64,000 nucleotides of DNA from Pseudomonas putida (lineage in GTDB: Bacteria; Pseudomonadota; Gammaproteobacteria; Pseudomonadales; Pseudomonadaceae): assembly GCA_029953615.1 (NCBI GenBank), contig CP124529.1:5110494-5174493 (forward strand), read 5' to 3'. The translations under genes were made by a program, and so were the position numbers. Of this stretch, positions 43,769-52,695 are shown one piece after another (the first letter of the stretch is position 1; each line of letters begins with the position of its first letter). The notes beneath the pieces were generated by a model that did no database searches, was not told where the DNA came from, and was given only the letters and a program-made list of their open reading frames with translations.

Positions 43769-45820
43769 ATGTCTGCCGCCCCTACCCTGCAAAGCTTCAT
43801 CGCCGGCCGCTGGCTTGGCCAGCACGGCGCCCAGGCGCTGCGCAGCGCCCTGGATGGCCACGTCCTGGCCTACAGCCACGAAGAACGCCCGGATTTCGCC
43901 GAGGCCGTGGACTTTGCCCGTGGCCGTGGCCTGGCCACGCTGATGGCCATGGACTTCCAGCAGCGCGCCGCGCGCCTGAAGGCACTGGCCCTGTACCTGG
44001 CCGAGCGCAAGGAACAGCTCTACGCCCTGTCCCACCACAGCGGCGCCACCCGTGCCGACAGCTGGATCGACATCGAAGGCGGCAACGCCACGCTGTTCTC
44101 CTATGCCGGCATTGGCAGCCGTGAGTTGCCGTCGGGCAACCTGGTGCATGAAGGCCCGGCCATCCCCTTGGGCAAGCAAGGCCATTTCGCCGGCAGCCAC
44201 ATCCTGGTTCCGCGCGCCGGCGTGGCGGTGCACATCAACGCCTTCAACTTCCCCATCTGGGGCATGCTGGAGAAGTTCGCCCCGACCTTCCTCGCCGGCA
44301 TGCCGTGCATCGTCAAGCCGGCAACCTCGACCAGCTACCTGACCGAGGCCGTGGTGCGCCTGATGAATGCATCCGGGCTGTTGCCCGAAGGCAGCCTGCA
44401 ACTGGTGATCGGCAGCACCGGCGACCTGCTCGACCGCCTGCAGGGCCAGGACGTGGTGACCTTCACCGGCTCCGCCGACACCGCCGCCAAATTGCGTGTC
44501 ACGCCGAACCTGGTGCGCAACTCGGTGCCGTTCACCGCCGAAGCCGATTCGCTCAATTGCGCCATCCTCGGCCCGGACGTGACCCCGGACAGCGAAGAGT
44601 TCGACTTGTACATCAAGGAGGTGGTCCGTGAAATGACCACCAAGGCCGGGCAGAAATGTACCGCCATTCGCCGCGCCATCGTACCGGCCAGGCACATCGA
44701 CGCCGTTGCCACGCGCCTGCGCGAGCGGCTGGCCAAGGTAGTGGTCGGCGACCCGTCACTGGAAGGTGTGCGCATGGGCGCCCTTGCCTCCCACGACCAG
44801 CAGCACGACGTGGCCGAGCGGGTGCGCAGCCTGCTGCACAGCTGCGACCAGCTGTTCGGCGCCAGCGATGGTTTTGCGCCGCGTGGCGAGGGTGTGGCCG
44901 AGGGCGCGTTCTTTGCCCCGACCCTGCTGCAGGCCCGCGACCCGCATGCAGAAGGCGGTGCCCACGATATCGAAGCGTTCGGCCCGGTCAGCACGCTGAT
45001 GGCCTATGACGACCTCGATGAAGCCCTGGTGCTGGCCGCACGAGGCAAAGGCAGCCTGGTGGCGACCTTGGTCACCGCCGACCGAAGCGTGGCAGCCAAG
45101 GCCATCCCGGTGGCCGCCGCCTGGCATGGCCGTCTGCTGGTACTCGACAGCGAGGCGGCCAAGGAATCCACGGGGCATGGCTCGCCATTGCCGCAGCTCA
45201 AGCACGGGGGCCCGGGCCGCGCGGGTGGTGGTGAAGAGCTGGGTGGCCTGCGTGCCGTCAAACATTACCTGCAGCGTGCCGCAATACAGGGTTCGCCGAG
45301 CATGCTGACCGCGGTAACCGGCGAATACGTGCGCGGTGGCGAAGTGATCGAAACCGAAGTGCACCCGTTCCGCCGCTACTTCGAGCAGTTGCGCATCGGC
45401 GAGTCGCTGCTCACCCACCGACGCACTGTGACCGAAGCCGACCTGGTCAACTTCGGCTGCCTGTCGGGTGACCATTTCTACATGCATTTCGACGAGATCG
45501 CCGCCAAGGAATCGCAGTTCGGCAAGCGCATCGCCCACGGCTACTTCGTGTTGTCGGCAGCGGCCGGGTTGTTCGTCTCCCCGGGTGCTGGCCCGGTACT
45601 GGCCAACTACGGCCTGGATACGCTGCGCTTCATCAACCCGGTGGGCATCGGTGACACCATTCAGGCGCGCCTGACCTGCAAGCGCAAGATCGACCAGGGC
45701 AAGACCAGCCCGCTGGGCCAGCCCCAGGGCGTGGTGGCATGGGATGTGGAGGTGACCAACCAGCTGGGCGAGCTGGTCGCCAGCTACGACATTCTCACCC
45801 TGGTGCTGAAAAAGCCCTGA
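43769..45820 (+). CDS. paaZ: Oxepin-CoA hydrolase / aldehyde dehydrogenase PaaZ
   Basis: This 683-residue bifunctional enzyme (called PaaN in some Pseudomonas work) has an N-terminal aldehyde dehydrogenase domain (residues about 1-520; the catalytic Cys is near GQKCTAIRR, about 297) and a C-terminal MaoC-like hydratase domain (about 530-680; [16 protein letters not shown] and [10 protein letters not shown], with the Asp and His of the hot-dog site). It opens oxepin-CoA and oxidises the resulting aldehyde to 3-oxo-5,6-dehydrosuberyl-CoA. ATG at 43769 has GGAG upstream. It is the last gene of the paa block. A hairpin with a 7-bp CCCTGAC stem overlaps its 3' end (45814-45840). Confidence 0.95.
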   Translation: MSAAPTLQSFIAGRWLGQHGAQALRSALDGHVLAYSHEERPDFAEAVDFARGRGLATLMAMDFQQRAARLKALALYLAERKEQLYALSHHSGATRADSWIDIEGGNATLFSYAGIGSRELPSGNLVHEGPAIPLGKQGHFAGSHILVPRAGVAVHINAFNFPIWGMLEKFAPTFLAGMPCIVKPATSTSYLTEAVVRLMNASGLLPEGSLQLVIGSTGDLLDRLQGQDVVTFTGSADTAAKLRVTPNLVRNSVPFTAEADSLNCAILGPDVTPDSEEFDLYIKEVVREMTTKAGQKCTAIRRAIVPARHIDAVATRLRERLAKVVVGDPSLEGVRMGALASHDQQHDVAERVRSLLHSCDQLFGASDGFAPRGEGVAEGAFFAPTLLQARDPHAEGGAHDIEAFGPVSTLMAYDDLDEALVLAARGKGSLVATLVTADRSVAAKAIPVAAAWHGRLLVLDSEAAKESTGHGSPLPQLKHGGPGRAGGGEELGGLRAVKHYLQRAAIQGSPSMLTAVTGEYVRGGEVIETEVHPFRRYFEQLRIGESLLTHRRTVTEADLVNFGCLSGDHFYMHFDEIAAKESQFGKRIAHGYFVLSAAAGLFVSPGAGPVLANYGLDTLRFINPVGIGDTIQARLTCKRKIDQGKTSPLGQPQGVVAWDVEVTNQLGELVASYDILTLVLKKP

Positions 45821-45913
45821 CGCTACCGTTGGTCAGGGGCGGTCGGCAGTCAATCGACCTCTCCTGGCCGTTGCCACTCTCATTCAATGAGCACCGAACA
45901 CGAGGATTGCCAG

Positions 45914-46084
45914 ATGAATGACTTACCGAGGATGGGCGGTGGCAGCGTACAGGATGACTGGCCAGAGCTCGAGCCGGACCGGCGCAATGACCGCGCAGAT
46001 GACCCGGATGCCGACCCAAATGTGACTGATGACGAAGGAAACCGCCCGGGCGTACCAGCCAGCGACCCCGAATCCGGTGCCTGA
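45914..46084 (+). CDS. Small acidic protein
   Basis: This 56-residue protein is dominated by Asp and Glu with Pro and Gly (DDWPELEPDRRNDRADDPDA), so it is probably disordered. I chose ATG 45914 because GAGGA lies 7 bases upstream, rather than an ATG at 45887. There is no recognised function. It lies after paaZ and before the palindromic stretch at 46112. Confidence 0.45.
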   Translation: MNDLPRMGGGSVQDDWPELEPDRRNDRADDPDADPNVTDDEGNRPGVPASDPESGA

Positions 46085-46111
46085 CACTCATGACCAGACG
46101 GCCAGCGCAAT

Positions 46112-46231
46112 CCTGTTGGAGCGGCCTTGTGTCGCGAAAGGGCTGCACAGCAGCCCCAGTAATTTCCACTGTTGCGCATCGATCCTGGGGCCGCGTTGCG
46201 GCCCTTTCGCGACACAAGGCGCTCCTGCAGG
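46112..46231. repeat. Long imperfect inverted repeat
   Basis: GCGGCCTTGTGTCGCGAAAGGGC-like arms (about 46120-46143 and 46199-46221) face each other across a loop of about 55 bases and are otherwise 20 of 22 bases matching. It resembles the second type of intergenic palindrome common in P. putida (CCTTGTGTCGCGAAAGGG). Confidence 0.6.
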
Positions 46232-46264
46232 GATAGCGCCAACTTTGAAATTTGAGTCGGGGAA

Positions 46265-46534
46265 TCACATCGTCGCCGCAGGCCCGCCCGCCGACTGGTT
46301 CGGCTTGCTGCCGGATACCCGCCAGCTCACCGCAGTAATCCCGTAGCGCTCGGCCATCGGCCTGCTGACTTTCCTGATTTTTTCGCGTCCGAACTTGGGA
46401 ATGATGCCAATGCCCGCATCGCAACTTGCCCAGTGCCAGGCCTCGGCATTGTCCAGCTTCTCCAGACGAATGATGAAACTGCGCGGCTGGCCATGCAGTT
46501 GGTAGTCGATGATGTATAGCTGTGGGCCAGGCAT
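46265..46534 (-). CDS. Conserved small protein
   Basis: This 89-residue protein has a beta-hairpin-like start (LYIIDYQLHGQPRSFIIRLE), a Trp-rich middle (EAWHWASCDAG) and a basic region before a disordered C-terminus. ATG at 46534 is preceded by AGGAGG, a good site, so I think it is real. It resembles small Pseudomonas proteins of a domain of unknown function; I cannot name the number with certainty. The function is unknown. It lies between the small acidic gene and the KGG protein. Confidence 0.65.
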   Translation of the reverse strand: MPGPQLYIIDYQLHGQPRSFIIRLEKLDNAEAWHWASCDAGIGIIPKFGREKIRKVSRPMAERYGITAVSWRVSGSKPNQSAGGPAATM

Positions 46535-46703
46535 CGCAGGGGCCTCCTTTTCTCCATGGATGACACCCTGGTTGATCGGGGCATGGCCAGAAGATTCAAT
46601 AAAATTGACGAGCGATAGTTACCAGAGGTTTTGCAGCCTCGCTACGCAGGGTTTTACCGGCACCTGGCCCCTGCGGGTGCCGGGTGTCCGGCACCCCTTC
46701 AAC

Positions 46704-46913
46704 TCACTGCTGGCGGCCGCCGCCGTGGCTATTCTGGCCGCCTTTGCGACCGGCCTCCGATGCCCGTTGGCGGTCGTTGGCGAAGTTGCCCCCGGAAGCC
46801 TGGCCGCCTTTGTGCCCCGCGCGGGAGGCACGTTCCCGGTCATTGGCAAAATTGCCTGGGTTGGTTTCCTTGGTGCCGCCGCGCTGGCTGGCTCGCTCTT
46901 GATCCTGCGCCAT
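46704..46913 (-). CDS. KGG-repeat stress protein (YciG-like)
   Basis: This 69-residue hydrophilic protein has two GNFANDR(E/Q)RAS(R/E)AG(H/R)KGGQ repeats, characteristic of KGG/YciG-like proteins. E. coli YciG and relatives are produced in stationary phase under RpoS and are linked to acid and osmotic tolerance and motility; the biochemical role is unclear. The N-terminus MAQDQERASQRGG has a related motif. ATG at 46913 has AGGAG upstream. It lies divergent from the large sensor protein, whose start is 277 bases to the right. Confidence 0.9.
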   Translation of the reverse strand: MAQDQERASQRGGTKETNPGNFANDRERASRAGHKGGQASGGNFANDRQRASEAGRKGGQNSHGGGRQQ

Positions 46914-47190
46914 GTGGTATCTCCTTGCGATGGTTGGCTGGTCGCATGAATGGTTGCCATGCCTAGGTTCCGAGCCGCCGATCACAGACTCTGCTCAATG
47001 GTTTTGCCGACAACTGACCAGTGGCACCAAACACAGGCCGGCAAAAGGTTTGGGCCGCGGATGCAGGCAGTCGCACTTTCCTGTGCCGGCAGAGGTCTCA
47101 ACGGCATGGCGACGGCATATAATCCCGCCACACACACGCCCGATGATGTTGCTCAGGGCGGAACGTTCCGGTCTTTACAAGGCTCCGTCC

Positions 47191-50100
47191 ATGAAGTCGT
47201 CCCCCAAGCAACCTGCCTCGCCCCAGAACCCGGCGCTCAGCCCTAGCCACCTGGATTTCCCGGTGGTGGGCATCGGTGCTTCGGCAGGCGGCCTGGAGGC
47301 GATCTGTACGCTGTTCCGGCAAATGCCCGGCGATTGCGGCATGGCCTTCGTCGTGGTCTTGCACCTGTCCCCCGACCACCAGAGCATCGCCGATCGCATC
47401 ATCCAGGACACCACGCCAATGCCGGTGCGCCAGGTGACCGAGCCGGTGCCGATCGAGCGCAATCACATCTACGTGATCTCACCGGCCAATCGCCTGTCCA
47501 CCAACGATGGCTACCTGCGCGTGACCCCGGCCAACCGGCGCCGGGGCGACCATGTCGCCATCGACCTGTTCTTCCGTGACCTGGCTGACGTGCACAAGGA
47601 CCACGCCTTCTGCGTGGTGTTGTCCGGTACCGGTGCCGATGGCGCCGTGGGCCTGTCGCGGATCAAGGAGCAAGGCGGCGTGACCCTGGCGCAAACCCCG
47701 GACGACGCCCTGTACGACAGCATGCCGCGCGCCGCCATCGAGACCGGCATGGTCGACCTGGTGCTGCCGGCGGCAGAAATGGCGCAGAAACTGCTCGAAC
47801 TGTGGCGCAATGCCCGTCAGGTCAGGCTCCCGGAAATTGACGACGACACCTTGCCACCGGCCTTGGGCACCCGTGCCGGGGACGCCCAGGCCTGCGAGCC
47901 GATGCTCGAGGAAATCCTGCTGCAATTGCGCAGCAACACCGGCCACGACTTCCAGCACTACAAGCGCGCCACCGTGCTGCGGCGCATCGAGCGTCGCCTG
48001 CATGTGACCGGGCAAGCAGACCTGAAGGCCTACCTGCACTATCTGGAGCAACATCCAGCGGAATCCAGTGCGTTGCTGGCCGACATGCTGATTGGTGTAA
48101 CCAATTTCTTCCGCGATCGTGAGGCTTTCGAAGCCTTGGAGCGCTATGTACTGCCACAGTTGGCCTGCGAACGCGACATGGCCGACGGCGCGGACCAGGT
48201 CCGCGTCTGGTCGGCTGGCTGCTCCACCGGTGAAGAAGCCTATAGCCTGGCCATACTGGTTTGCGAGCAGCTGGCGCTGGAACGGCGCGCGCACAAGGTA
48301 CAAGTGTTCGCCACGGACCTGGACGAACGCGCAATAGGCATCGCGCGCAGTGGCGCTTACCCCGAATCGATTGTCACCGACGTGCCGCCCAGCCGGTTGC
48401 GCCAGTTCTTCCTCAAGGAAGACCAGCATTACCGGGTGCGCAAAGAGGTGCGCGAGAAGGTGCTGTTCGCCCGCCACAATTTGCTGTCGGACCCACCGTT
48501 CTCGCAGATCGACCTGATCGTGTGCCGCAACCTGCTGATCTACCTCGACCGCGAGGTACAGCGTGACATCCTGCAGATGTTCCACTTTGCCTTGCGTCCG
48601 GGTGGCTACCTGTTCCTTGGTTCATCCGAGTCGGCCGATGTCGCCAGCGAACTGTTCGCCCCGGTGGACAAACGCAACCGCATTTTCCGCGCACTCGATG
48701 CCAGCAACAGCGGCCGCCACTCCAGGCGCCAGTTGCCTGGTACTGCTGTCACCCGTAAACCACCGGAAACACTGGCCAAAGCCAAGCCCGGCCGCACCCC
48801 TTCCTTCGCCGAGCTGCATCATCGCGCCCTGGCCAGTCGCATGCCACCCAGCCTGATCGTCGATACCGACGGCAATATCCTGCACATGAGCGAAGGCGTG
48901 GGGCGGTTCTTGCAACTGGTCGGTGGCGAACCAAGCCGCAGCCTGCTCAACCTGGTGCTGCCGCCCCTGCGCCTGGCCCTGCGCAGCACCTTGTTCCAGG
49001 CGCGGCAAGGGGTCGAGGCAGTGACCTCGCGACCTGTCGAACTGACGGATACCGCGGACAAACTGCAGGTGGAAATCACCGTGCAGCCGTACAAGGATGA
49101 TCCCGGCGGCAGCGATTGCCTGCTGGTCGTATTCGAAGAGCGCACGCCCGATCCGTCCTTGCCGATACCGGGCAGCATCCGCCAGACCGACAGCATGGTC
49201 CTGCAAAACCTCGAACGCGAACTGCAGCGCACGCGCCTGCAACTGCAGGAAACCATCGAGCAGTCCGAAGTATCCAGCGAGGAGCTGACAGCCTCCAACG
49301 AAGAGATGCAGGCCATCAACGAGGAGTTGCGATCAGCCAGTGAAGAACTGGAAACCAGCAAGGAAGAGCTGCAGTCGATCAACGAAGAGTTACTCACGGT
49401 CAACTACGAGCTGAAGAACAAGGTCGAAGAAACCGACAAGGTCAACGACTACCTCAGCAACCTGATCGCCTGTACCGAGATCGCTACGGTGTTCGTCGAC
49501 CGCAACCTGCATATCCGCTGGTTCACGCCGCGCGCCACCGACCTGTTCAACATGCTGCCGGTCGATACCGGCCGTTCCCTGCTCGACATCACCCACCGCC
49601 TGGATTACCCGGCACTGGCCGACGATGCCCGCGCCGTGGCCCAGGGCGAGAACATCATCGAGCGTAAAATCGCTGGCCAGGGCGATCACTGGTACCTGGC
49701 TCGCCTGCTGCCCTACCGCTCCAGCGAACAGAAAATCGACGGCACGGTGCTGACCTTCATCGATATCAGCAGCAGCCATGCGGCCGAGGAACGCGTGCGC
49801 CAGGGCGAAGAGCGCCTGAGCAAGCAGTTGGCCGAGTCGCAGAGCACCAGCCACATGAAGGATGAGTTCTTCGCCATCATGTCCCACGAGCTCAAGCACC
49901 CCCTCAACCTGATCCAGCTCAATGCCGAAATCCTGCGCCGCCTGCCGTCGCTCAAGAGTATCAGTGCAGCGAGCAAGGCCGTGGCTACCATCTGCGACGC
50001 GGTAACCAGCCAGGCGCGGATCATCGACGACCTGCTGGATGTAGCGCGCATTCGCACCGGCAAACTGAAACTCAAGACCGAGCCTGTGGACCTGCTTGCC

Positions 50101-50973
50101 GTCCTGCAGGGCATCCATGGCGTGGTCGTGAGCGAGCAGCACCCCTGCACGGTTCGCCTGGAACTGCCCGCCGACAACCAGCCGGTGATGATCGAGGGTG
50201 ACGTTACCCGCCTTGAGCAGATCATCTGGAACCTGCTGAACAACGCACTCAAGTTCAGCCCGGCAGGCAGTGAGATACGCCTGGTGCTGAGCCACGACGA
50301 AGACCATGCGCGCCTGCAGGTGATCGACCATGGCATAGGCCTGAGCCACGACAGCCTCGAGCACATCTTCGACCTGTTCAGCCAGGCTACACCGCAACAG
50401 GCCAGCCACAGTCGCGAGGGCCTGGGCATCGGCCTGTCGCTGGTACGGCAACTGGTCGAGGCCCATGGCGGTAGCGTACGCGCCACCTCCCCGGGGCTTG
50501 GCCTGGGCTGTACCTTTACGGTCACCCTGGCCCTTGGCGAAATGCAGCACCCGCAGCGTGCGCAGGGCTCGGAACCACCGAGCGAGGGCCGCCTGAATGG
50601 AATACGCGTGTTGCTGGTGGATGACTCCGCAGAAGTGCTGGCGGTGATGCAGGAGCTGCTGGAAATGGAGAACGCCATTGTCAATGCCTTCAGCAAGCCA
50701 CGTGAAGCCCTGGAAGCCGCTGCCGGTGAGGAGTACGACATCATCCTGTCCGACATCGGCATGCCGGTGATGGACGGCCATGCGTTGATCAAGGCCTTGC
50801 GTGCCTATGTGCACCTGCGCCATACCCCTGCCATCGCGCTGACCGGCTATGGCGCCAGCGCCGACCAGTACAAATCACGCCAGTCGGGCTTCGACCGGCA
50901 CCTGAACAAGCCGGTGGGCTACGACGAGCTGGTCGAGGCCATCGAAGCCTTGAGCGGCTCGGTGCCTTATTGA
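47191..50973 (+). CDS. CheB-CheR-PAS-histidine kinase-receiver hybrid sensor
   Basis: This 1260-residue protein has, in order: a CheB methylesterase domain (about 20-210, GASAGG with catalytic Ser); CheR methyltransferase domain (about 230-470, WSAGCSTGEEAYS); PAS-like domain (about 540-640); a coiled coil with many Glu (about 670-750); a second PAS domain (about 750-860); HisKA with phospho-acceptor His in SHELKHPL (about 897); HATPase_c (NALKFSP, GIGL, GLGIGLSL); and a C-terminal receiver (phospho-Asp in SDIGMPVMDG, near 1187). Related proteins act in stress signalling or unusual methyl-transfer signalling. I chose the ATG at 47191 because it precedes the CheB domain by about 20 residues; the open frame extends to 46912. 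No methyl-accepting receptor or CheW is nearby. Confidence 0.92.
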   Translation: MKSSPKQPASPQNPALSPSHLDFPVVGIGASAGGLEAICTLFRQMPGDCGMAFVVVLHLSPDHQSIADRIIQDTTPMPVRQVTEPVPIERNHIYVISPANRLSTNDGYLRVTPANRRRGDHVAIDLFFRDLADVHKDHAFCVVLSGTGADGAVGLSRIKEQGGVTLAQTPDDALYDSMPRAAIETGMVDLVLPAAEMAQKLLELWRNARQVRLPEIDDDTLPPALGTRAGDAQACEPMLEEILLQLRSNTGHDFQHYKRATVLRRIERRLHVTGQADLKAYLHYLEQHPAESSALLADMLIGVTNFFRDREAFEALERYVLPQLACERDMADGADQVRVWSAGCSTGEEAYSLAILVCEQLALERRAHKVQVFATDLDERAIGIARSGAYPESIVTDVPPSRLRQFFLKEDQHYRVRKEVREKVLFARHNLLSDPPFSQIDLIVCRNLLIYLDREVQRDILQMFHFALRPGGYLFLGSSESADVASELFAPVDKRNRIFRALDASNSGRHSRRQLPGTAVTRKPPETLAKAKPGRTPSFAELHHRALASRMPPSLIVDTDGNILHMSEGVGRFLQLVGGEPSRSLLNLVLPPLRLALRSTLFQARQGVEAVTSRPVELTDTADKLQVEITVQPYKDDPGGSDCLLVVFEERTPDPSLPIPGSIRQTDSMVLQNLERELQRTRLQLQETIEQSEVSSEELTASNEEMQAINEELRSASEELETSKEELQSINEELLTVNYELKNKVEETDKVNDYLSNLIACTEIATVFVDRNLHIRWFTPRATDLFNMLPVDTGRSLLDITHRLDYPALADDARAVAQGENIIERKIAGQGDHWYLARLLPYRSSEQKIDGTVLTFIDISSSHAAEERVRQGEERLSKQLAESQSTSHMKDEFFAIMSHELKHPLNLIQLNAEILRRLPSLKSISAASKAVATICDAVTSQARIIDDLLDVARIRTGKLKLKTEPVDLLAVLQGIHGVVVSEQHPCTVRLELPADNQPVMIEGDVTRLEQIIWNLLNNALKFSPAGSEIRLVLSHDEDHARLQVIDHGIGLSHDSLEHIFDLFSQATPQQASHSREGLGIGLSLVRQLVEAHGGSVRATSPGLGLGCTFTVTLALGEMQHPQRAQGSEPPSEGRLNGIRVLLVDDSAEVLAVMQELLEMENAIVNAFSKPREALEAAAGEEYDIILSDIGMPVMDGHALIKALRAYVHLRHTPAIALTGYGASADQYKSRQSGFDRHLNKPVGYDELVEAIEALSGSVPY

Positions 50974-51055
50974 CCACTGGTTCAGTTTCAACGCAACGTT
51001 TATTGCTGCCGGGGGCCGAAACTTCATGGAATGAAGGATTCGCCCTGGAGTTCGA

Positions 51056-51454
51056 ATGAAGCCTGTCAAGCACCGCGCAACCATCATCTGCCGGCATGGC
51101 AAACAAACCCACAAATGGTTGTGGGTGAGAAAACCCAATGCCCCCTGGACCCTGCCCGGCGGCAAGATCGAACCCGGCGAGACGCCGGTACAGGCAGCGG
51201 AGCGCGAATTGCTGGAAGAAACCGGGTTACAGGCCGAATCGCTGACCTTGTTGATGCGCCATGAAGCGGCGCAGCGCATGCATTATGTGTTCGAGGCGGC
51301 GTTTGCCGACGCCCCGCAGCCCAAGGCCCTGCATGAGATTGCCGATTGCCGCTTTGCCCACCTGGACCAGGTGCCCATGCTCAAGGACGAGATCAAGCTG
51401 CTGATCCGCTCGTTGCTGGCGTGTGACCGGGCGACGGCGGCGTCAGTGAGATGA
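51056..51454 (+). CDS. Nudix hydrolase
   Basis: This 132-residue protein has a complete Nudix box, LPGGKIEPGETPVQAAEREL then LEETG (about residues 33-57), needed for metal-dependent hydrolysis of nucleoside diphosphate derivatives. The start (HRATIICRHGKQTHKW) and the late HEIADCRF resemble the protein at 2923. GGAG lies 6 bases before the ATG. It stands alone, followed by a REP pair. Substrate unknown. Confidence 0.92.
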   Translation: MKPVKHRATIICRHGKQTHKWLWVRKPNAPWTLPGGKIEPGETPVQAAERELLEETGLQAESLTLLMRHEAAQRMHYVFEAAFADAPQPKALHEIADCRFAHLDQVPMLKDEIKLLIRSLLACDRATAASVR

Positions 51455-51474
51455 ACCTTTTTTCGCCTGTGCAG

Positions 51475-51568
51475 GCCTCTTCGCGGGCTTGCCCGCTCCC
51501 ACAGTGTCCCTGCTAATTCAATGAGTTATGTACAGTTCTGTGGGAGCGGGCATGCCCGCGAAGGGGCC
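51475..51568. repeat. REP-type inverted pair
   Basis: A CCTCTTCGCGGGCTTGCCCGC core with CTCCCACAG faces CTGTGGGAGCGGGCATGCCCGCGAAGGGG. The spacer holds CTAATTCAATGAGT, which also occurs beside the REP pair at 63560. Confidence 0.8.
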
Positions 51569-51582
51569 GACACCGGTATCAG

Positions 51583-52134
51583 CTAGGCATGCACACTCCA
51601 CTGGCAGGCCTCCACCTCGATCGGCATCTCGTCTATGGCATGGATCATCCCGTTCGCCAGTGCCTCCCGTGGCCCGAGTATTCGCGGGTATGCCATCAGA
51701 TACCGCGGCACATCCAGTACCTCGTCCGCCCCTTCGGTCCGCTCGGCGACAATCTGGGCGTACAGCCGCAGGTCATAGTCCAGGCTCATTGCATACTCGG
51801 CCATGCGAGAGTGGTCGACCGAGCCGTGCAGGGTCCAGTGGAACGGATGAAACAGGAACTTGCTGTAACTGCATGCGGTGCGCCGTTCCCCGGCCAGGAA
51901 CAGGATGTTGCCCATGGATTCCACCGTGCCCAGGTTGTGGGTATGCACCGCGACCGGCAACGCCCGCAGAAAGTTGTACAAGGTAAACCCGTAGCTGCAT
52001 TCGCCGCCCATGGTGGCGATATTCAGTTGCAGGACCTCCGCGCCCTGCTGCAACGCCCGCGAACAGGTGCTGATCAGGTTACCGCAGGTGGATGAATTGA
52101 TAGGCCCGGTGAAGTGGACGATATGTCTGGCCAT
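51583..52134 (-). CDS. ClpP-like serine peptidase, stand-alone
   Basis: This 183-residue protein has the ClpP/crotonase-type fold. Candidate catalytic Ser is in GTVESMGNILFLAGE (near residue 73) and His in SKFLFHPFHWTLHG (near 98), similar to the ASMG and MIHQP segments of ClpP. GGECSYGFTLYNFLRALP matches the ClpP helix region. The enzyme lacks an adjacent ATPase, unlike clpP-clpX pairs, so it may act alone on peptides or with a distant partner. ATG at 52134 follows CCAGGC and is favoured by homology. It is on the same strand as the broken iron permease. Confidence 0.85.
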   Translation of the reverse strand: MARHIVHFTGPINSSTCGNLISTCSRALQQGAEVLQLNIATMGGECSYGFTLYNFLRALPVAVHTHNLGTVESMGNILFLAGERRTACSYSKFLFHPFHWTLHGSVDHSRMAEYAMSLDYDLRLYAQIVAERTEGADEVLDVPRYLMAYPRILGPREALANGMIHAIDEMPIEVEACQWSVHA

Positions 52135-52156
52135 GCTTGCCTCCAGGGTTGGCAGT

Positions 52157-52529
52157 TCATTCCTTGGTGTTCTGCGCATCGTCACCCTGCCCGGCCATCT
52201 GCCGGTACTGCTTGCGCAGGGCATGCAGCTCGGCCGGATCCATGTCCTCAAGGTCCAGCAGCGCCTTGTGCGCCTGTTGGGTGGTGCGCAACAGCTCATC
52301 GATCTTGATGTGCAGTTCGTCGTTGTCGCGGTTCTGGGTGTTCTGGATCAGGAACACCATGAGAAAGGTGATGATGGTGGTCGAGGTGTTGATCACCAGT
52401 TGCCAGGTGTCGTTGAAATCGAACAACGGCCCGGTCACTGCCCAGCTCAATCAGCAGGCAGGCGATGCCAAAGGTCAGCGGGCGGCCGGACCAATTGGCC
52501 AGCCACTGGGCGAAACGGTCGAATTTCAT
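52157..52529 (-). pseudogene. Low-affinity iron permease paralogue, frameshifted
   Basis: The frame from ATG at 52529 ([28 protein letters not shown]) loses its frame at about 52442-52446, after which the second frame continues as [20 protein letters not shown] and so on. Comparison with the intact copy at 462-878 (FLIAVVLITLWAASGPWF) shows that the expected CTGTGG is read here as CTGG, a 2-base loss of one TG unit. The rest of the protein is well preserved. It is either a recent pseudogene or a sequence error, and it lies 22 bases upstream of the ClpP-like gene on the same strand. Confidence 0.8.
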
Positions 52530-52695
52530 CCTGGCACCCCTTCTCGTAGCAGGTATGCGGTGGAAACGTCGCGGGCGGCAAAGTTCAACGCGGTATCAGC
52601 CTTTTCCGTTGGTCAACCGTGCTGAACCCTGGCCGTTGTTCGTCAGTCGCACCTTCAGAGTGACCGAACAAGGACCCGGCAATGAGGAAGGCAGC

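Noticed and set aside
45814..45840. Possible terminator after paaZ
   Set aside because: A CCCTGAC/GTCAGGG hairpin overlaps the stop codon but has no U tract, so I noted it within the gene entry rather than as a terminator.
46912..47190. Extended N-terminus for the large CheB/CheR hybrid
   Set aside because: The additional residues show no domain and overlap the promoter region of the divergent KGG gene.
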